64,000 nucleotides of DNA from JADGHE01 sp035716025 (lineage in GTDB: Bacteria > Pseudomonadota > Alphaproteobacteria > Rhizobiales > Xanthobacteraceae), in the NCBI GenBank assembly GCA_035716025.1, contig DASTKH010000042.1, positions 121,932 to 185,931 of the forward strand. The letters are read 5' to 3'. The translations under genes and the position numbers were made by a program. Position 1 is the first letter of the stretch. Each line of letters opens with the position of its first letter. This document shows, piece after piece, positions 49,368 to 57,469 of this stretch. The notes beneath the pieces are model-generated. The model had not been told where the DNA came from. It searched no databases and saw only the letters and a program-made list of their open reading frames with translations.

Positions 49368-49451
49368 GTGGATTACGCCTTGAAGCTGAATGTGCTGGCG
49401 GCCTGCGTCGCGCTTGTGTTTGTGGGTGCGGTTCTGCTGGGCGCATTCTGA
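49368..49451 (+). CDS. 27-residue single-helix membrane peptide
   Basis: A GTG start preceded by AAGAGG opens a 27-codon frame. The product begins 'MDYALKLNVLAACVALVF' and continues with a Gly/Ala/Leu-rich stretch ending 'GAF', so nearly the whole peptide is one transmembrane helix after a short basic N-terminus. I recall similar 25-30 residue peptides in Bradyrhizobiaceae genomes, but not a function. It is too short for routine gene calling. A long perfect hairpin follows 70 bases later and may end or attenuate its transcript. Confidence 0.6.
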   Translation: MDYALKLNVLAACVALVFVGAVLLGAF

Positions 49452-49521
49452 AATTGGTTGGTCCAACGACAACGCCTGAGCCCGATTCAGGGACGATTTG
49501 GGGCAACAGGAATGCGTATCC

Positions 49522-49556
49522 CGGACACCGGAGAGCTTTGCGCTCTCCGGTGTCCG
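49522..49556 (+). terminator. Long perfect hairpin before the isochorismatase-family gene
   Basis: A 15-bp perfect stem CGGACACCGGAGAGC/GCTCTCCGGTGTCCG with loop TTTGC. No T-run follows, so it may act as a terminator of the small peptide transcript with other factors, an RNA stabiliser or an attenuator; it ends 23 bases before the next start codon. Confidence 0.5.
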
Positions 49557-49579
49557 CGTCTCAGGGACGGTAAATCGTG

Positions 49580-50179
49580 ATGACTGCGAAAACGCTCTTG
49601 GAACTGGCCGGCGTGACGCCGATCGTGCCGCGTCTTGCAGAGGCGACGCTGCTGATCATCGATGCCCAGAACGAGTATGTAGACGGCGCGCTGCCGCTCG
49701 CGGGCGTGGAGGATGCGCTCGGCGAGATCGCGCACCTGCTGGCGCGCGCGCGCGAGCGCGGCGCGTCCGTGGTCCATATCAAGCATCGCGGCCGCGCCGG
49801 TGGCGCTTTCGATCCCGGCGCGCGCCGCGGCGAGATCGTACCACAGGCCGCTCCTCGCGGGGACGAGCCCATTGTCGAGAAGACTCTGCCGAACGCATTT
49901 GCGGGCACGGATCTCAAATCCGTGCTCGAGGCGAAGGGCCGCCGCGACCTCGTGATCGTCGGCTTCATGACGCACATGTGCATCGAGGCGACCGCACGCG
50001 CCGCGCTCGATCTCGGTTTCCGTCCGGCCGTGGTCGCCGCCGCAACGGCCACCCGCGACCTTCCCGATCCGCTTGGGGGGCCGGTCATTCCCGCCGCAGA
50101 AGTGCAGCGCAACGCCCTCGCCGCGCTCAACGACCGCTTCGCAACGGTCGTCAAGCGGGCTGAGGATTTGCCGTTATAG
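49580..50179 (+). CDS. Isochorismatase-family cysteine hydrolase
   Basis: The 199-aa enzyme has the Cys-Asp-Lys triad of the family: Asp28 in 'LLIIDAQNEYVDG', Lys101 in 'IVEKTLPNAF' and Cys134 in 'VGFMTHMCIEATAR'. A cis-peptide region follows the Lys. Members hydrolyse isochorismate, nicotinamide, N-carbamoylsarcosine, ureidoacrylate and similar amides; which applies here is unknown. A GTG at 49577 directly precedes the ATG and could be the start. The gene stands alone between a strong upstream hairpin and a convergent gene. Confidence 0.9.
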   Translation: MTAKTLLELAGVTPIVPRLAEATLLIIDAQNEYVDGALPLAGVEDALGEIAHLLARARERGASVVHIKHRGRAGGAFDPGARRGEIVPQAAPRGDEPIVEKTLPNAFAGTDLKSVLEAKGRRDLVIVGFMTHMCIEATARAALDLGFRPAVVAAATATRDLPDPLGGPVIPAAEVQRNALAALNDRFATVVKRAEDLPL

Positions 50180-50223
50180 GCAGGCCGCCGGCGGAGACCG
50201 CGGCGATGGGTGTCGAGACGCCG

Positions 50224-50475
50224 TCAGTTGTGCGTCATGGTCGCGAGATTGTTCGGGCCATCGCAGGAGACGGTGATTTGGCCGTCGGGAACCGTCAGGA
50301 CCATCTCCTTCCGGTCGGCCGTGTCGACCGTGGTGGTCACGGGGGTCGCCAGAGTTGTCTGGGCCTGCTGCACGCTCTGCACACATTCCGCGAGCGTCAT
50401 GGTCTGCTGGACCGTCTCCCCCGCAAAGGCGGGGGCGACCGAAACTGCCGCAATGGCGACAACATACTTCAACAT
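50224..50475 (-). CDS. Small secreted protein of unknown function
   Basis: The 83-aa product starts 'MLKYVVAIAAVSVAPAFA', a signal peptide cleaved near residue 18. It leaves a mature domain of about 65 residues with two Cys ('ECVQSVQQAQ' and 'VSCDGPNNL') that could form a disulfide. GGAG lies eight bases before the ATG. I do not recognise the family. It is convergent with the isochorismatase-family gene and shares no operon with metH, which reads in the same direction upstream but is 160 bp away. Confidence 0.68.
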   Translation of the reverse strand: MLKYVVAIAAVSVAPAFAGETVQQTMTLAECVQSVQQAQTTLATPVTTTVDTADRKEMVLTVPDGQITVSCDGPNNLATMTHN

Positions 50476-50548
50476 GCGCGTATCTCCGTCTCGAAGGTAC
50501 GTGCATAAGGACGCGTTCGCCTTAAATCGCCGTGCCGAACGGGACGGT

Positions 50549-50567
50549 AATTGTCTGGCAATTGTCT
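50549..50567 (-). promoter_or_regulatory. Phased 8-bp direct repeats upstream of the small secreted protein gene
   Basis: Two AATTGTCT copies are separated by GGC, so they repeat every 11 bp, one DNA turn. They lie 74-92 bp upstream of the 50475 start. Such spacing suits a dimeric response regulator; no regulator is assigned. Confidence 0.35.
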
Positions 50568-50634
50568 CGGCTCCGTTCATCGCCGGCTAACCATGCGGCG
50601 CCTGACAGGGCCGAAGCGGGCCGGGCAGGGACCT

Positions 50635-53600
50635 TCAGGCGGCGGCGTCCTGCTCCGCTTGGCGCGGGTCGTAGTTGAGGATCGGCGCTAGCCAGCGCTC
50701 CGCGTCGGCGATCGTCCAGCCCTTGCGGGCCGCATAGTCCTCGACCTGATCGCGCTCGATCTTGCCCACGCCGAAGTAATGGCTCTGCGGATGGCTGAAA
50801 TAGAGCCCGCAGACGGATGCACCGGGCCACATGGCAAAGCTTTCCGTCAGCCGCACGCCGATTTGCGCTTCACTCGCGAGGAGTTCGAAGATCGTTGCCT
50901 TCTCGGTATGGTCAGGCTGCGCCGGATAGCCGGGGGCTGGACGGATCCCGCGATAGCGCTCGGCGATGAGCTCCGCGTTCGAGAGCGCCTCGTCCGGCGC
51001 GTAGGCCCAGAATTCCCTGCGTACGCGCGCGTGAATTCGCTCGGCAAGCGCCTCCGCGAGTCGGTCCGCCAGCGCCTTGACCATGATCGCCGAGTAGTCG
51101 TCGTTGGCGCGCTTGAAGCGGACGGCGGCATCGTCCTCTCCGATCCCTGCCGTCACCGCGAAGGCCCCGATATAGTCGGCCAATCCGCTCTCGCGCGGCG
51201 CGATGAAGTCGGCAAGCGCGACATTTGCACGGCCTTCGCGTCGGACCAGCTGCTGGCGCAGCGTGTGCAGGACGGCGCGGGGCTTTTCGCGCGCCTCGTC
51301 GGAAAAGACGAGGATGTCGTCTCCGGCCGCGTTGGCCGGCCACAGGCCGAGAACCGCGGCCGCACGGAACCACCCTTCCGAGACGATCCTGTCCAGCATC
51401 GCTCGTGCATCGTCATAGAGCGACCGTGCGGCCGCCCCGAAGGTCGCGTCGTCCAGGATCGCCGGAAACTTACCGCTCAATTCCCAGGTCGCGAAGAAGG
51501 GCGACCAGTCGATGTAGTCGATCAGTTCCGCCAGCGGGTAATCCGCGAAGACCTGCGTGCCGAGCCGGCGCGGCCGCGGCGGGATATAGGCACCCGACCA
51601 GTCGAGCTTGAGCGCGTTGGCGCGCGCCGCTGTGAGGGTTAGCCGCTTCTTGTCCTCCTGCCCGCGCGCATGGGCAGTCGCAATCCGCGTATATTCGCGC
51701 CGAACCTCATCGAGATAAGCCGCTCTGTTCTCTGTCGACAGGAGGGACGAGACCACGCCGACCGCGCGGCTCGCGTCGTTCACGTAGACGGCCTGCCCAC
51801 GGATGTAGTTGGGGCTCACCTTGACGGCGGTGTGCACCCGGCTCGTGGTCGCCCCCCCGATGAGGAGCGGCACGTCGAATCCCTGCCGCTCCATCTCGGC
51901 CGCGACGTGACACATTTCATCGAGCGACGGCGTGATGAGCCCCGACAGGCCGATGATGTCCACTCCCTCGGTACGCGCCGTTTCGAGGATTTTCGCGGCC
52001 GGCACCATCACGCCGAGGTCGATGACCTCGTAATTGTTGCACTGGAGAACGACGCCCACGATGTTCTTGCCGATGTCATGCACGTCGCCCTTCACGGTCG
52101 CGAGAAGGATCTTCCCGGCAGCCTTCGCGCCGCCGCCTCGTTCGGCTTTTTCCTGTTCCATGAACGGCAGAAGATAGGCGACCGCCTGTTTCATCACGCG
52201 CGCCGATTTCACCACCTGCGGCAGGAACATCCGCCCGCTGCCGAAGAGGTCGCCGACGACGTTCATCCCTTGCATCAACGGTCCCTCGATGACGTCGAGA
52301 GGGCGGGCGGCGCGCTGCCGGGCTTGCTCCACGTCCTCCGCGATGAAATCGGAGATTCCGTGCACCAGGGCGTGGGTGAGCCTTTGCTCGACCGGCCAGT
52401 CGCGCCAGCCGAGATCGGCTTCCTTCCGATCCTTGCCGGATTGCCCTTTGTAGCGTTCCGCCAACGCAAGAAGACGTTCGGTTGCGTCCGCGCGGCGGTT
52501 CAGGACGACGTCCTCGCAGGCCTCGCGCAAGGCGGGGTCGAGATCGTCGTACACGGCCATTTGTCCTGCGTTGACGATGCCCATGTCCATGCCGGCGCGA
52601 ATGGCATGATAGAGAAAGACCGAATGCATCGCCTCGCGGACGGGCTCGTTGCCGCGGAACGAGAAGGAGAGATTCGAAACGCCGCCGGAAATGTGAACGT
52701 GCGGGAGCAGTTCGCGAATGCGCCGCGCGGCTTCGATGAACGCAATACCGTAGCCGTTATGCTCCTCGATGCCGGTGGCTACCGCAAAAATGTTCGGATC
52801 GAAGATGATATCTTCCGGAGGAAACCCCACTTTGTTGACGAGAATGTCGTAGGCGCGCGCGCAGATCGCAACCTTGCGGTCGACAGTGTCGGCCTGGCCT
52901 TGCTCGTCGAAGGCCATCACGACGACGGCGGCCCCGTGGCGGCGCACGATTTCGGCCTGCCGAACGAACGCCTCCTCGCCTTCCTTGAGCGAGATCGAGT
53001 TCACGATCGGCTTGCCTTGCAGGCATTTCAGTCCCGCCTCGATGACCTCGAACTTGGAGGAGTCCACCATCACCGGCACGCGGGCGATATCCGGCTCGGA
53101 GGCGACGAGGTGCAGGAAGTCGACCATCGCCTTTTTCGAGTCGAGAAGGCCCTCGTCCATGTTGACGTCGATGATCTGCGCGCCGTTCTCCACCTGCTCG
53201 CGCGCGATCGCGAGTGCGCTGGGCAGATCGCCCGCCGTGATGAACTTCCGGAAGCGGGCCGACCCCGTGACATTGGTGCGTTCGCCGACGTTCACAAAGG
53301 GGATTTCCGGCGTGAGCGTGAATGGTTCGAGGCCCGAGAGGCGCAGGCGCCGCGGGATGTCCGGAATGGGGCGGGGCGCCTTGCCGCCGACAGCCTCGGC
53401 GATGGCGCGGATGTGTGCGGGCGTCGTGCCGCAGCAGCCGCCGACGATGTTGACGAGCCCCGACTCGGCGAACTCCCCGAGCAGTGACGCCATGTATTCG
53501 GGGCTTTCGTCATAGAGGCCGAACTCGTTGGGCAGCCCGGCATTGGGATAGGCGCAGACGAGGGTGTCCGCCACCCGGGCAATTTCGTCGATATGCACCC

Positions 53601-54375
53601 GCAAGTCCTTGGCGCCGAGCGCGCAATTGAAGCCGACCGCGAGCGGGGCGGCGTGGCGCACCGAATGCCAGAAGGCGGTCGGCGTCTGCCCGGACAATGT
53701 GCGTCCCGAACGATCGGTGATCGTGCCCGAGAGCATCACCGGCAGGCGCGTCTTGCGCGCCTCGAACAGGTCGAAAACGGCGTAAATCGCGGCCTTTGCA
53801 TTCAGCGTGTCGAAGATGGTTTCGATGAGCAGAATGTCGGCCCCGCCGTCGATCAGCCCGCGCACCTGCTCGGCATAAGCTTGCTTGAGCTCGTCGAACG
53901 AGATCGCCCGAAAGCCCGGACGGTTGACATCCGGCGAGAGCGAAGCGGTCCGGTTGGTCGGACCGATCGCGCCGGCCACGAAGCGCGGCCGGCCGTCCTC
54001 GCGCGCGGCAATCTCGGCCGCCTCCCGCACCAGTCGCGCGCCTTCGCGGTTGAGTTCGTAGACGAAGGCCTCGGTGCCGTAGTCGGCCTGGGCGATCGCC
54101 GTCGAGGAAAAGGTGTTGGTCTCGACGATGTCGGCGCCGGCGCGGAAATAGGCAAGGTGAATGCCGCGCACCGCGTCGGGCATCGTGAGGTTGAGCAGAT
54201 CGTTGTTGCCGCGCAGCTCGCGAGGCCAGTCGGCAAAACGCCGGCCGCGAAATCCGGCCTCGTCGAGCTTGAGGGCCTGGATCTCCGTCCCCATGCCGCC
54301 GTCGAGCACGAGAATGCGTTCCGCTGCGATGCGACGCAACAACGCCTCGGTTTCGGAAAGCGGAAGCTGGGACAT
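50635..54375 (-). CDS. metH: MetH, cobalamin-dependent methionine synthase
   Basis: MetH transfers a methyl group from methyltetrahydrofolate through cobalamin to homocysteine. The 1246-aa protein has all four modules. The homocysteine-binding domain (about 1-330) has 'LDGGMGTEIQ' and the zinc cysteines in 'GGCCGTTP'. The pterin domain (about 355-620) has 'FVNVGERTNVTGSARF' and 'NSISLKEGEEAF'. The B12 domain (about 650-890) has the cobalt-ligand motif 'VKGDVHDIGKNIVG'. The SAM-binding reactivation domain ends near 'YFGVGKIERDQVEDYAARKGW'. It is the last gene of the SahR-like/metF/VOC/metH operon. No cobalamin riboswitch is visible in the 12-bp gap before it. Confidence 0.98.
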   Translation of the reverse strand: MSQLPLSETEALLRRIAAERILVLDGGMGTEIQALKLDEAGFRGRRFADWPRELRGNNDLLNLTMPDAVRGIHLAYFRAGADIVETNTFSSTAIAQADYGTEAFVYELNREGARLVREAAEIAAREDGRPRFVAGAIGPTNRTASLSPDVNRPGFRAISFDELKQAYAEQVRGLIDGGADILLIETIFDTLNAKAAIYAVFDLFEARKTRLPVMLSGTITDRSGRTLSGQTPTAFWHSVRHAAPLAVGFNCALGAKDLRVHIDEIARVADTLVCAYPNAGLPNEFGLYDESPEYMASLLGEFAESGLVNIVGGCCGTTPAHIRAIAEAVGGKAPRPIPDIPRRLRLSGLEPFTLTPEIPFVNVGERTNVTGSARFRKFITAGDLPSALAIAREQVENGAQIIDVNMDEGLLDSKKAMVDFLHLVASEPDIARVPVMVDSSKFEVIEAGLKCLQGKPIVNSISLKEGEEAFVRQAEIVRRHGAAVVVMAFDEQGQADTVDRKVAICARAYDILVNKVGFPPEDIIFDPNIFAVATGIEEHNGYGIAFIEAARRIRELLPHVHISGGVSNLSFSFRGNEPVREAMHSVFLYHAIRAGMDMGIVNAGQMAVYDDLDPALREACEDVVLNRRADATERLLALAERYKGQSGKDRKEADLGWRDWPVEQRLTHALVHGISDFIAEDVEQARQRAARPLDVIEGPLMQGMNVVGDLFGSGRMFLPQVVKSARVMKQAVAYLLPFMEQEKAERGGGAKAAGKILLATVKGDVHDIGKNIVGVVLQCNNYEVIDLGVMVPAAKILETARTEGVDIIGLSGLITPSLDEMCHVAAEMERQGFDVPLLIGGATTSRVHTAVKVSPNYIRGQAVYVNDASRAVGVVSSLLSTENRAAYLDEVRREYTRIATAHARGQEDKKRLTLTAARANALKLDWSGAYIPPRPRRLGTQVFADYPLAELIDYIDWSPFFATWELSGKFPAILDDATFGAAARSLYDDARAMLDRIVSEGWFRAAAVLGLWPANAAGDDILVFSDEAREKPRAVLHTLRQQLVRREGRANVALADFIAPRESGLADYIGAFAVTAGIGEDDAAVRFKRANDDYSAIMVKALADRLAEALAERIHARVRREFWAYAPDEALSNAELIAERYRGIRPAPGYPAQPDHTEKATIFELLASEAQIGVRLTESFAMWPGASVCGLYFSHPQSHYFGVGKIERDQVEDYAARKGWTIADAERWLAPILNYDPRQAEQDAAA

Positions 54376-54387
54376 CGGTTGCCTTCT

Positions 54388-54759
54388 TCAATCGGCTGCG
54401 ACGAATTCGAGCCGGTTGCCGAACGGGTCATGCGTGAAGAAGCGGCGGACGGCGGGGTTGGCGTCGTCCCAGACGACGGCGTGGCCCGCACCTTCGAGCC
54501 GCGCGGCAAGGTCGTCGATCCGTTTGGCCATGAGGGCCGGATGAGCCTTGCGAGCGGGCGTGAAGTCGGGCTCCACGCCGCAATGCAGTTGCTGGTCCCC
54601 GGCCTTCACCCAGAGGCCGCCGCGCCTCGCGAGCAACGGCGGCTTTGCGATTTCCGGCATCCCGAGCAGATTCACGTAGAAGGCTCGGCACGCGGCTTCG
54701 GCGTTCGCGGGGACGGCGATCTGGACGTGGTCGATTCCGGTAATGTGTCCGTTCATCAT
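54388..54759 (-). CDS. VOC/glyoxalase-family protein in the met operon
   Basis: The 123-aa protein has the vicinal-oxygen-chelate fold with 'GIDHVQIAVPANAEAACRAFYVNLLGM' (in pieces), 'ALMAKRIDDLAARLEGAGH' and 'RRFFTHDPFGNRLEFVAAD', the typical start and end of glyoxalase/bleomycin-resistance proteins. The metal ligands would include the His near residue 10, although the substrate is not readable. Two ATG codons stand in tandem; the first overlaps the metF stop (ATGATGA), so translation is coupled. Its place between metF and metH is unusual and suggests a metabolic link, perhaps detoxifying a by-product. Confidence 0.85.
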   Translation of the reverse strand: MMNGHITGIDHVQIAVPANAEAACRAFYVNLLGMPEIAKPPLLARRGGLWVKAGDQQLHCGVEPDFTPARKAHPALMAKRIDDLAARLEGAGHAVVWDDANPAVRRFFTHDPFGNRLEFVAAD

Positions 54760-55667
54760 GCCGCCTCCCGTTGTGCCGGCCGCAGCCCAAGCAGATGGCA
54801 GATGGCATAGACGAGGTCCGCCCGGTTCATCGTGTAGAAGTGAAAGTCGCTCACCCCGTGGTCGACGAGATCGAGGACCTGCTCGGCGGCGACCGCCGCC
54901 GCGATCAGCTTGCGGGTGGCCGGATCGTCGTCCAACCCCTCGAAGCGTTGTGCGAGCCAGCGCGGTACGCTTGCGCCGCAGCGCTGGGCAAATCCCACGG
55001 TCTGCTTGAAATTCTGCACCGGCAGAATCCCCGGCACGATCGGGATGTCGATGCCGCGCGCGCGCACGCGATCGACATACCGGAAGTAGAGCTCGTTCTC
55101 GAAGAAGAATTGGGTGATGGCGCGCGCGGCGCCGGCATCGACCTTGGCCTTGAGCATGTCGATGTCGGCCGCCACGCTGGCGCTCTCCGGGTGCTTCTCG
55201 GGATAGGCGGCGACCGAGACCTCGAAAGGGGCGATCTTCTTGATGCCGGCGACGAGCTGGGCGGCATTGGCGTAACCGCCGGGGTGGGGCTCGTAACGCG
55301 CGCCCACCCCGCCGATCGGATCGCCGCGCAGGGCGACGATGTGGCGCACCCCGATGTCCCAATAATCCCGGATCACCGAATCCGCCTCGGCGCAGGTTGC
55401 CGCGACGCAGGTCAAATGTGCGGCGGGCGTGAGCGCGGTCTCGGCGAGAACGCGCCGCACGGTTGCGTGCGTGCGTTCGCGCGTCGAACCGCCCGCGCCG
55501 TAAGTCACTGAAACAAAGCGTGGGCACAGCGGCGCAAGCCGCGCGATCGCGTCCCAAAGGCTGCGTTCCATCTCCTCGGTCTTCGGCGGGAAGAACTCGA
55601 AGGAGACGCGAATGGTGTGGCGGTCGGCGGCGAAACGGCTCAGCCGATTTGGTTCGGGGGCGTTCAT
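54756..55667 (-). CDS. metF: MetF, methylenetetrahydrofolate reductase
   Basis: MetF is an FAD enzyme making 5-methyl-THF, the methyl donor for MetH. The 303-aa TIM-barrel protein has 'VSFEFFPPKTEEMERSLW' with the catalytic Glu region, 'FVSVTYGAGGSTRERTH', 'HIVALRGDP', 'FEVSVAAYPEKHPES', 'ITQFFFENELYFRYVDR' and 'DIPIVPGILPVQNF'. The start at 55667 has GGGAGGT upstream and overlaps the regulator stop (ATGA). It sits second in the operon, supplying the next enzyme, MetH. Confidence 0.96.
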   Translation of the reverse strand: MNAPEPNRLSRFAADRHTIRVSFEFFPPKTEEMERSLWDAIARLAPLCPRFVSVTYGAGGSTRERTHATVRRVLAETALTPAAHLTCVAATCAEADSVIRDYWDIGVRHIVALRGDPIGGVGARYEPHPGGYANAAQLVAGIKKIAPFEVSVAAYPEKHPESASVAADIDMLKAKVDAGAARAITQFFFENELYFRYVDRVRARGIDIPIVPGILPVQNFKQTVGFAQRCGASVPRWLAQRFEGLDDDPATRKLIAAAVAAEQVLDLVDHGVSDFHFYTMNRADLVYAICHLLGLRPAQREAA

Positions 55668-56668
55668 GCGACCTCCCGCGCGGCAGGCGTCGCCACAACG
55701 GCGCGCGAATCGCGCCCGAGCCACAGCGAAACCGCGATCTTGCCTTCGGAACCCGCCTCGGGCGCCAGGCTGCGGTGGGATACGAATTCGAGTCCGGCCG
55801 CCGTCATCCAGGCTTCGATCGTCTCGGCCGCGAAGCCGAGACGCCGATGCGCGTGTTCCTCACGCAGGAATTCGAGATCGTGTGGGGCGAAATCGACGAT
55901 CAGGAGGCGCCCGCCCGGCCGCAGCGCGCGCGCCGCCTCGCGGATCGCACCCGCGCCGTCGTCGAGATAATGCAGCACCTGATGAAGGATAACCGCGTCG
56001 AAGGAGTCGGGACTGACCGGAAGATCGTAGATGTCGCCCTGCCGCACGCTGCAATGGCGCAGCTTGGCGCGTTCGAGCCGTGCGCGGGCAACCGCCAGCA
56101 TCGCGGGGGAGAGGTCAATGCCGAGCCCGCGTTCGATATGGGGCCCGAGCAGCTCCAGGATGCGTCCCGTGCCGGTCCCGAGATCGAGCAGTGAGCGGAC
56201 GGGGCTGTCCGCCAGCGCGAGGAGAATCGCTTCCTCCACCGAGGCGTCGGCAACGTGGAGCTTGCGGATGCGGTCCCACTCGCCGGCGTGGGCACGGAAA
56301 TAATTCTGCGCCGCCTGCGCCCGCGCGGCGCGCACAGCGAAAAGTCGTTCGTGGTCGCGGGCGATCGTCGGGTCGCCGTGGTCGAGCCAGCTTACAAGGT
56401 GCCGGATGAGATCGCCGCCCGGCGCGCCGTCCGGCAGGCGGAAAAACGCCCAGCTTCCCTCGCGGAACCGTTCGATCAGGCCGGCTTCGGTCAGCAGTTT
56501 CAGATGGCGCGAGATACGGGGCTGGGACTGCCGCAGAATCTCCGTGAGATCGGTGACGGTGAGCTCCGCCTCGGCCAGCAGCGCGAGAATGCGCAGGCGT
56601 GTCGGTTCGGCCGCCGCGCGCAAGGCCGCGTTCAAGGACTCGAACGGCAGAGGGCGTGGGGTTCGCAT
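55664..56668 (-). CDS. ArsR-type regulator fused to a SAM-dependent methyltransferase domain (SahR-like)
   Basis: The 334-aa protein joins an ArsR winged-helix DNA-binding domain (about 9-80, 'AAAEPTRLRILALLAEAE', 'QSQPRISRHLKLLTEAGLIE') to a class I methyltransferase-like domain with motif I DLGTGTG at 162-168. Such fusions in proteobacterial methionine loci are described as SahR, an S-adenosylhomocysteine-sensing repressor; I apply this by domain order and context. It heads the metF-VOC-metH operon and overlaps metF by 4 bp. A palindrome lies 17-32 bp upstream of its start, suggesting autoregulation. A catalytic methyltransferase role is possible but less likely here. Confidence 0.85.
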   Translation of the reverse strand: MRTPRPLPFESLNAALRAAAEPTRLRILALLAEAELTVTDLTEILRQSQPRISRHLKLLTEAGLIERFREGSWAFFRLPDGAPGGDLIRHLVSWLDHGDPTIARDHERLFAVRAARAQAAQNYFRAHAGEWDRIRKLHVADASVEEAILLALADSPVRSLLDLGTGTGRILELLGPHIERGLGIDLSPAMLAVARARLERAKLRHCSVRQGDIYDLPVSPDSFDAVILHQVLHYLDDGAGAIREAARALRPGGRLLIVDFAPHDLEFLREEHAHRRLGFAAETIEAWMTAAGLEFVSHRSLAPEAGSEGKIAVSLWLGRDSRAVVATPAAREVA

Positions 56669-56684
56669 GCGGCGATCCAGCTAT

Positions 56685-56700
56685 ATAAAGATATGTTTAT
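56685..56700. promoter_or_regulatory. Candidate SahR operator of the metF-metH operon
   Basis: ATAAA-GATATG-TTTAT is an AT-rich inverted repeat with an internal ATAT, in otherwise GC-rich DNA. It lies 17-32 bp upstream of the regulator start and is suited to block RNA polymerase. I recall AT-rich palindromes for SahR, but I am not certain of the exact consensus. Confidence 0.5.
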
Positions 56701-56770
56701 GCGCTTAATCGCCTGGAGGCAAGAGCCGCCCACATTCGGCCCACCGTCTTTGCCCATCCGGAGAGGGGGC

Positions 56771-57469
56771 TCACACGCGAATCTCGGCAAAGACGGGAAG
56801 ATGGTCGGAAGCGCGGTAGGCGCTGCGCTCCGTCCAACTCCGCACCAAAGCCTCGCGGGGGCGGCAATAGATTCGGTCGAGGCGGATCATCGGGAGGAAC
56901 GAAGGAAAGGTCCGGTGCCAGGTGCGCCCTGGCAGAGCTCGATTGATCGCGTTCTGGACGGACCCGCGCCAAATCCAATCGTTGAAATCGCCCACCATCA
57001 CGGTGGTGAAGAGGCTCGGACGGGCCAGTTCGAGCAGAGCGCGGGTCTGGTTTCTTCGTTCCCGAAAGGTGAGACCAAGATGGGTCGTGATCAATCTGAG
57101 GCACCCGAATGGAGTCTCCACCTCGACCTCAATCGCCCGCCGGGGTTCGCGTTCGGGGACTGAAATGTCGTGGATGTGCATCGTCGCGAGCGGCCAGCGG
57201 CTGATGAGGATCTGCCCATACTCCCCGTCGGCGCTGATAATCGATTTGGCTTCGACGCTGTGATGGCCGAGCGCCTGACGCAGAAGCAGAAACGGATGCC
57301 CGTGAGCCGGGCCGCTGCGCCGGGAATCCACTTCCTGGAGCGCGACGATGTCGGGTTCTATGCGTTTGAGAACCGCGACGATGCGGCCGAGGTCGAAGCG
57401 CCCGTCAAGGCCGATGCCGCCGCGAATATTCCACGTGGCGACGCGGATGGTGCCCCCGCCCGCAGTCAA
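56771..57469 (-). CDS. Endonuclease/exonuclease/phosphatase (EEP) family protein
   Basis: The 232-aa protein shows the EEP core: 'IRVATWNIRGGIGLDGRFDL', 'DIVALQEVDSRRSG', 'LRLITTHLGLTFRER', 'VMVGDFNDWIWRGSV' and 'IRLDRIYC...ASDHLPVFAEIRV', carrying the metal-binding Asn, Glu, Asp-Asn and Asp-His pairs. Relatives act on DNA, phosphoinositides or sphingomyelin. It starts inside the end of the phospholipase D-VTT gene (4-bp overlap), so the two are translationally coupled and may act on the same membrane-derived substrates. Confidence 0.9.
   Translation of the reverse strand: MTAGGGTIRVATWNIRGGIGLDGRFDLGRIVAVLKRIEPDIVALQEVDSRRSGPAHGHPFLLLRQALGHHSVEAKSIISADGEYGQILISRWPLATMHIHDISVPEREPRRAIEVEVETPFGCLRLITTHLGLTFRERRNQTRALLELARPSLFTTVMVGDFNDWIWRGSVQNAINRALPGRTWHRTFPSFLPMIRLDRIYCRPREALVRSWTERSAYRASDHLPVFAEIRV

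Noticed and set aside
54376..54387. Cobalamin riboswitch before metH
   Set aside because: There are only 12 bases between the VOC gene and metH, and no B12-box-like sequence precedes the operon head.
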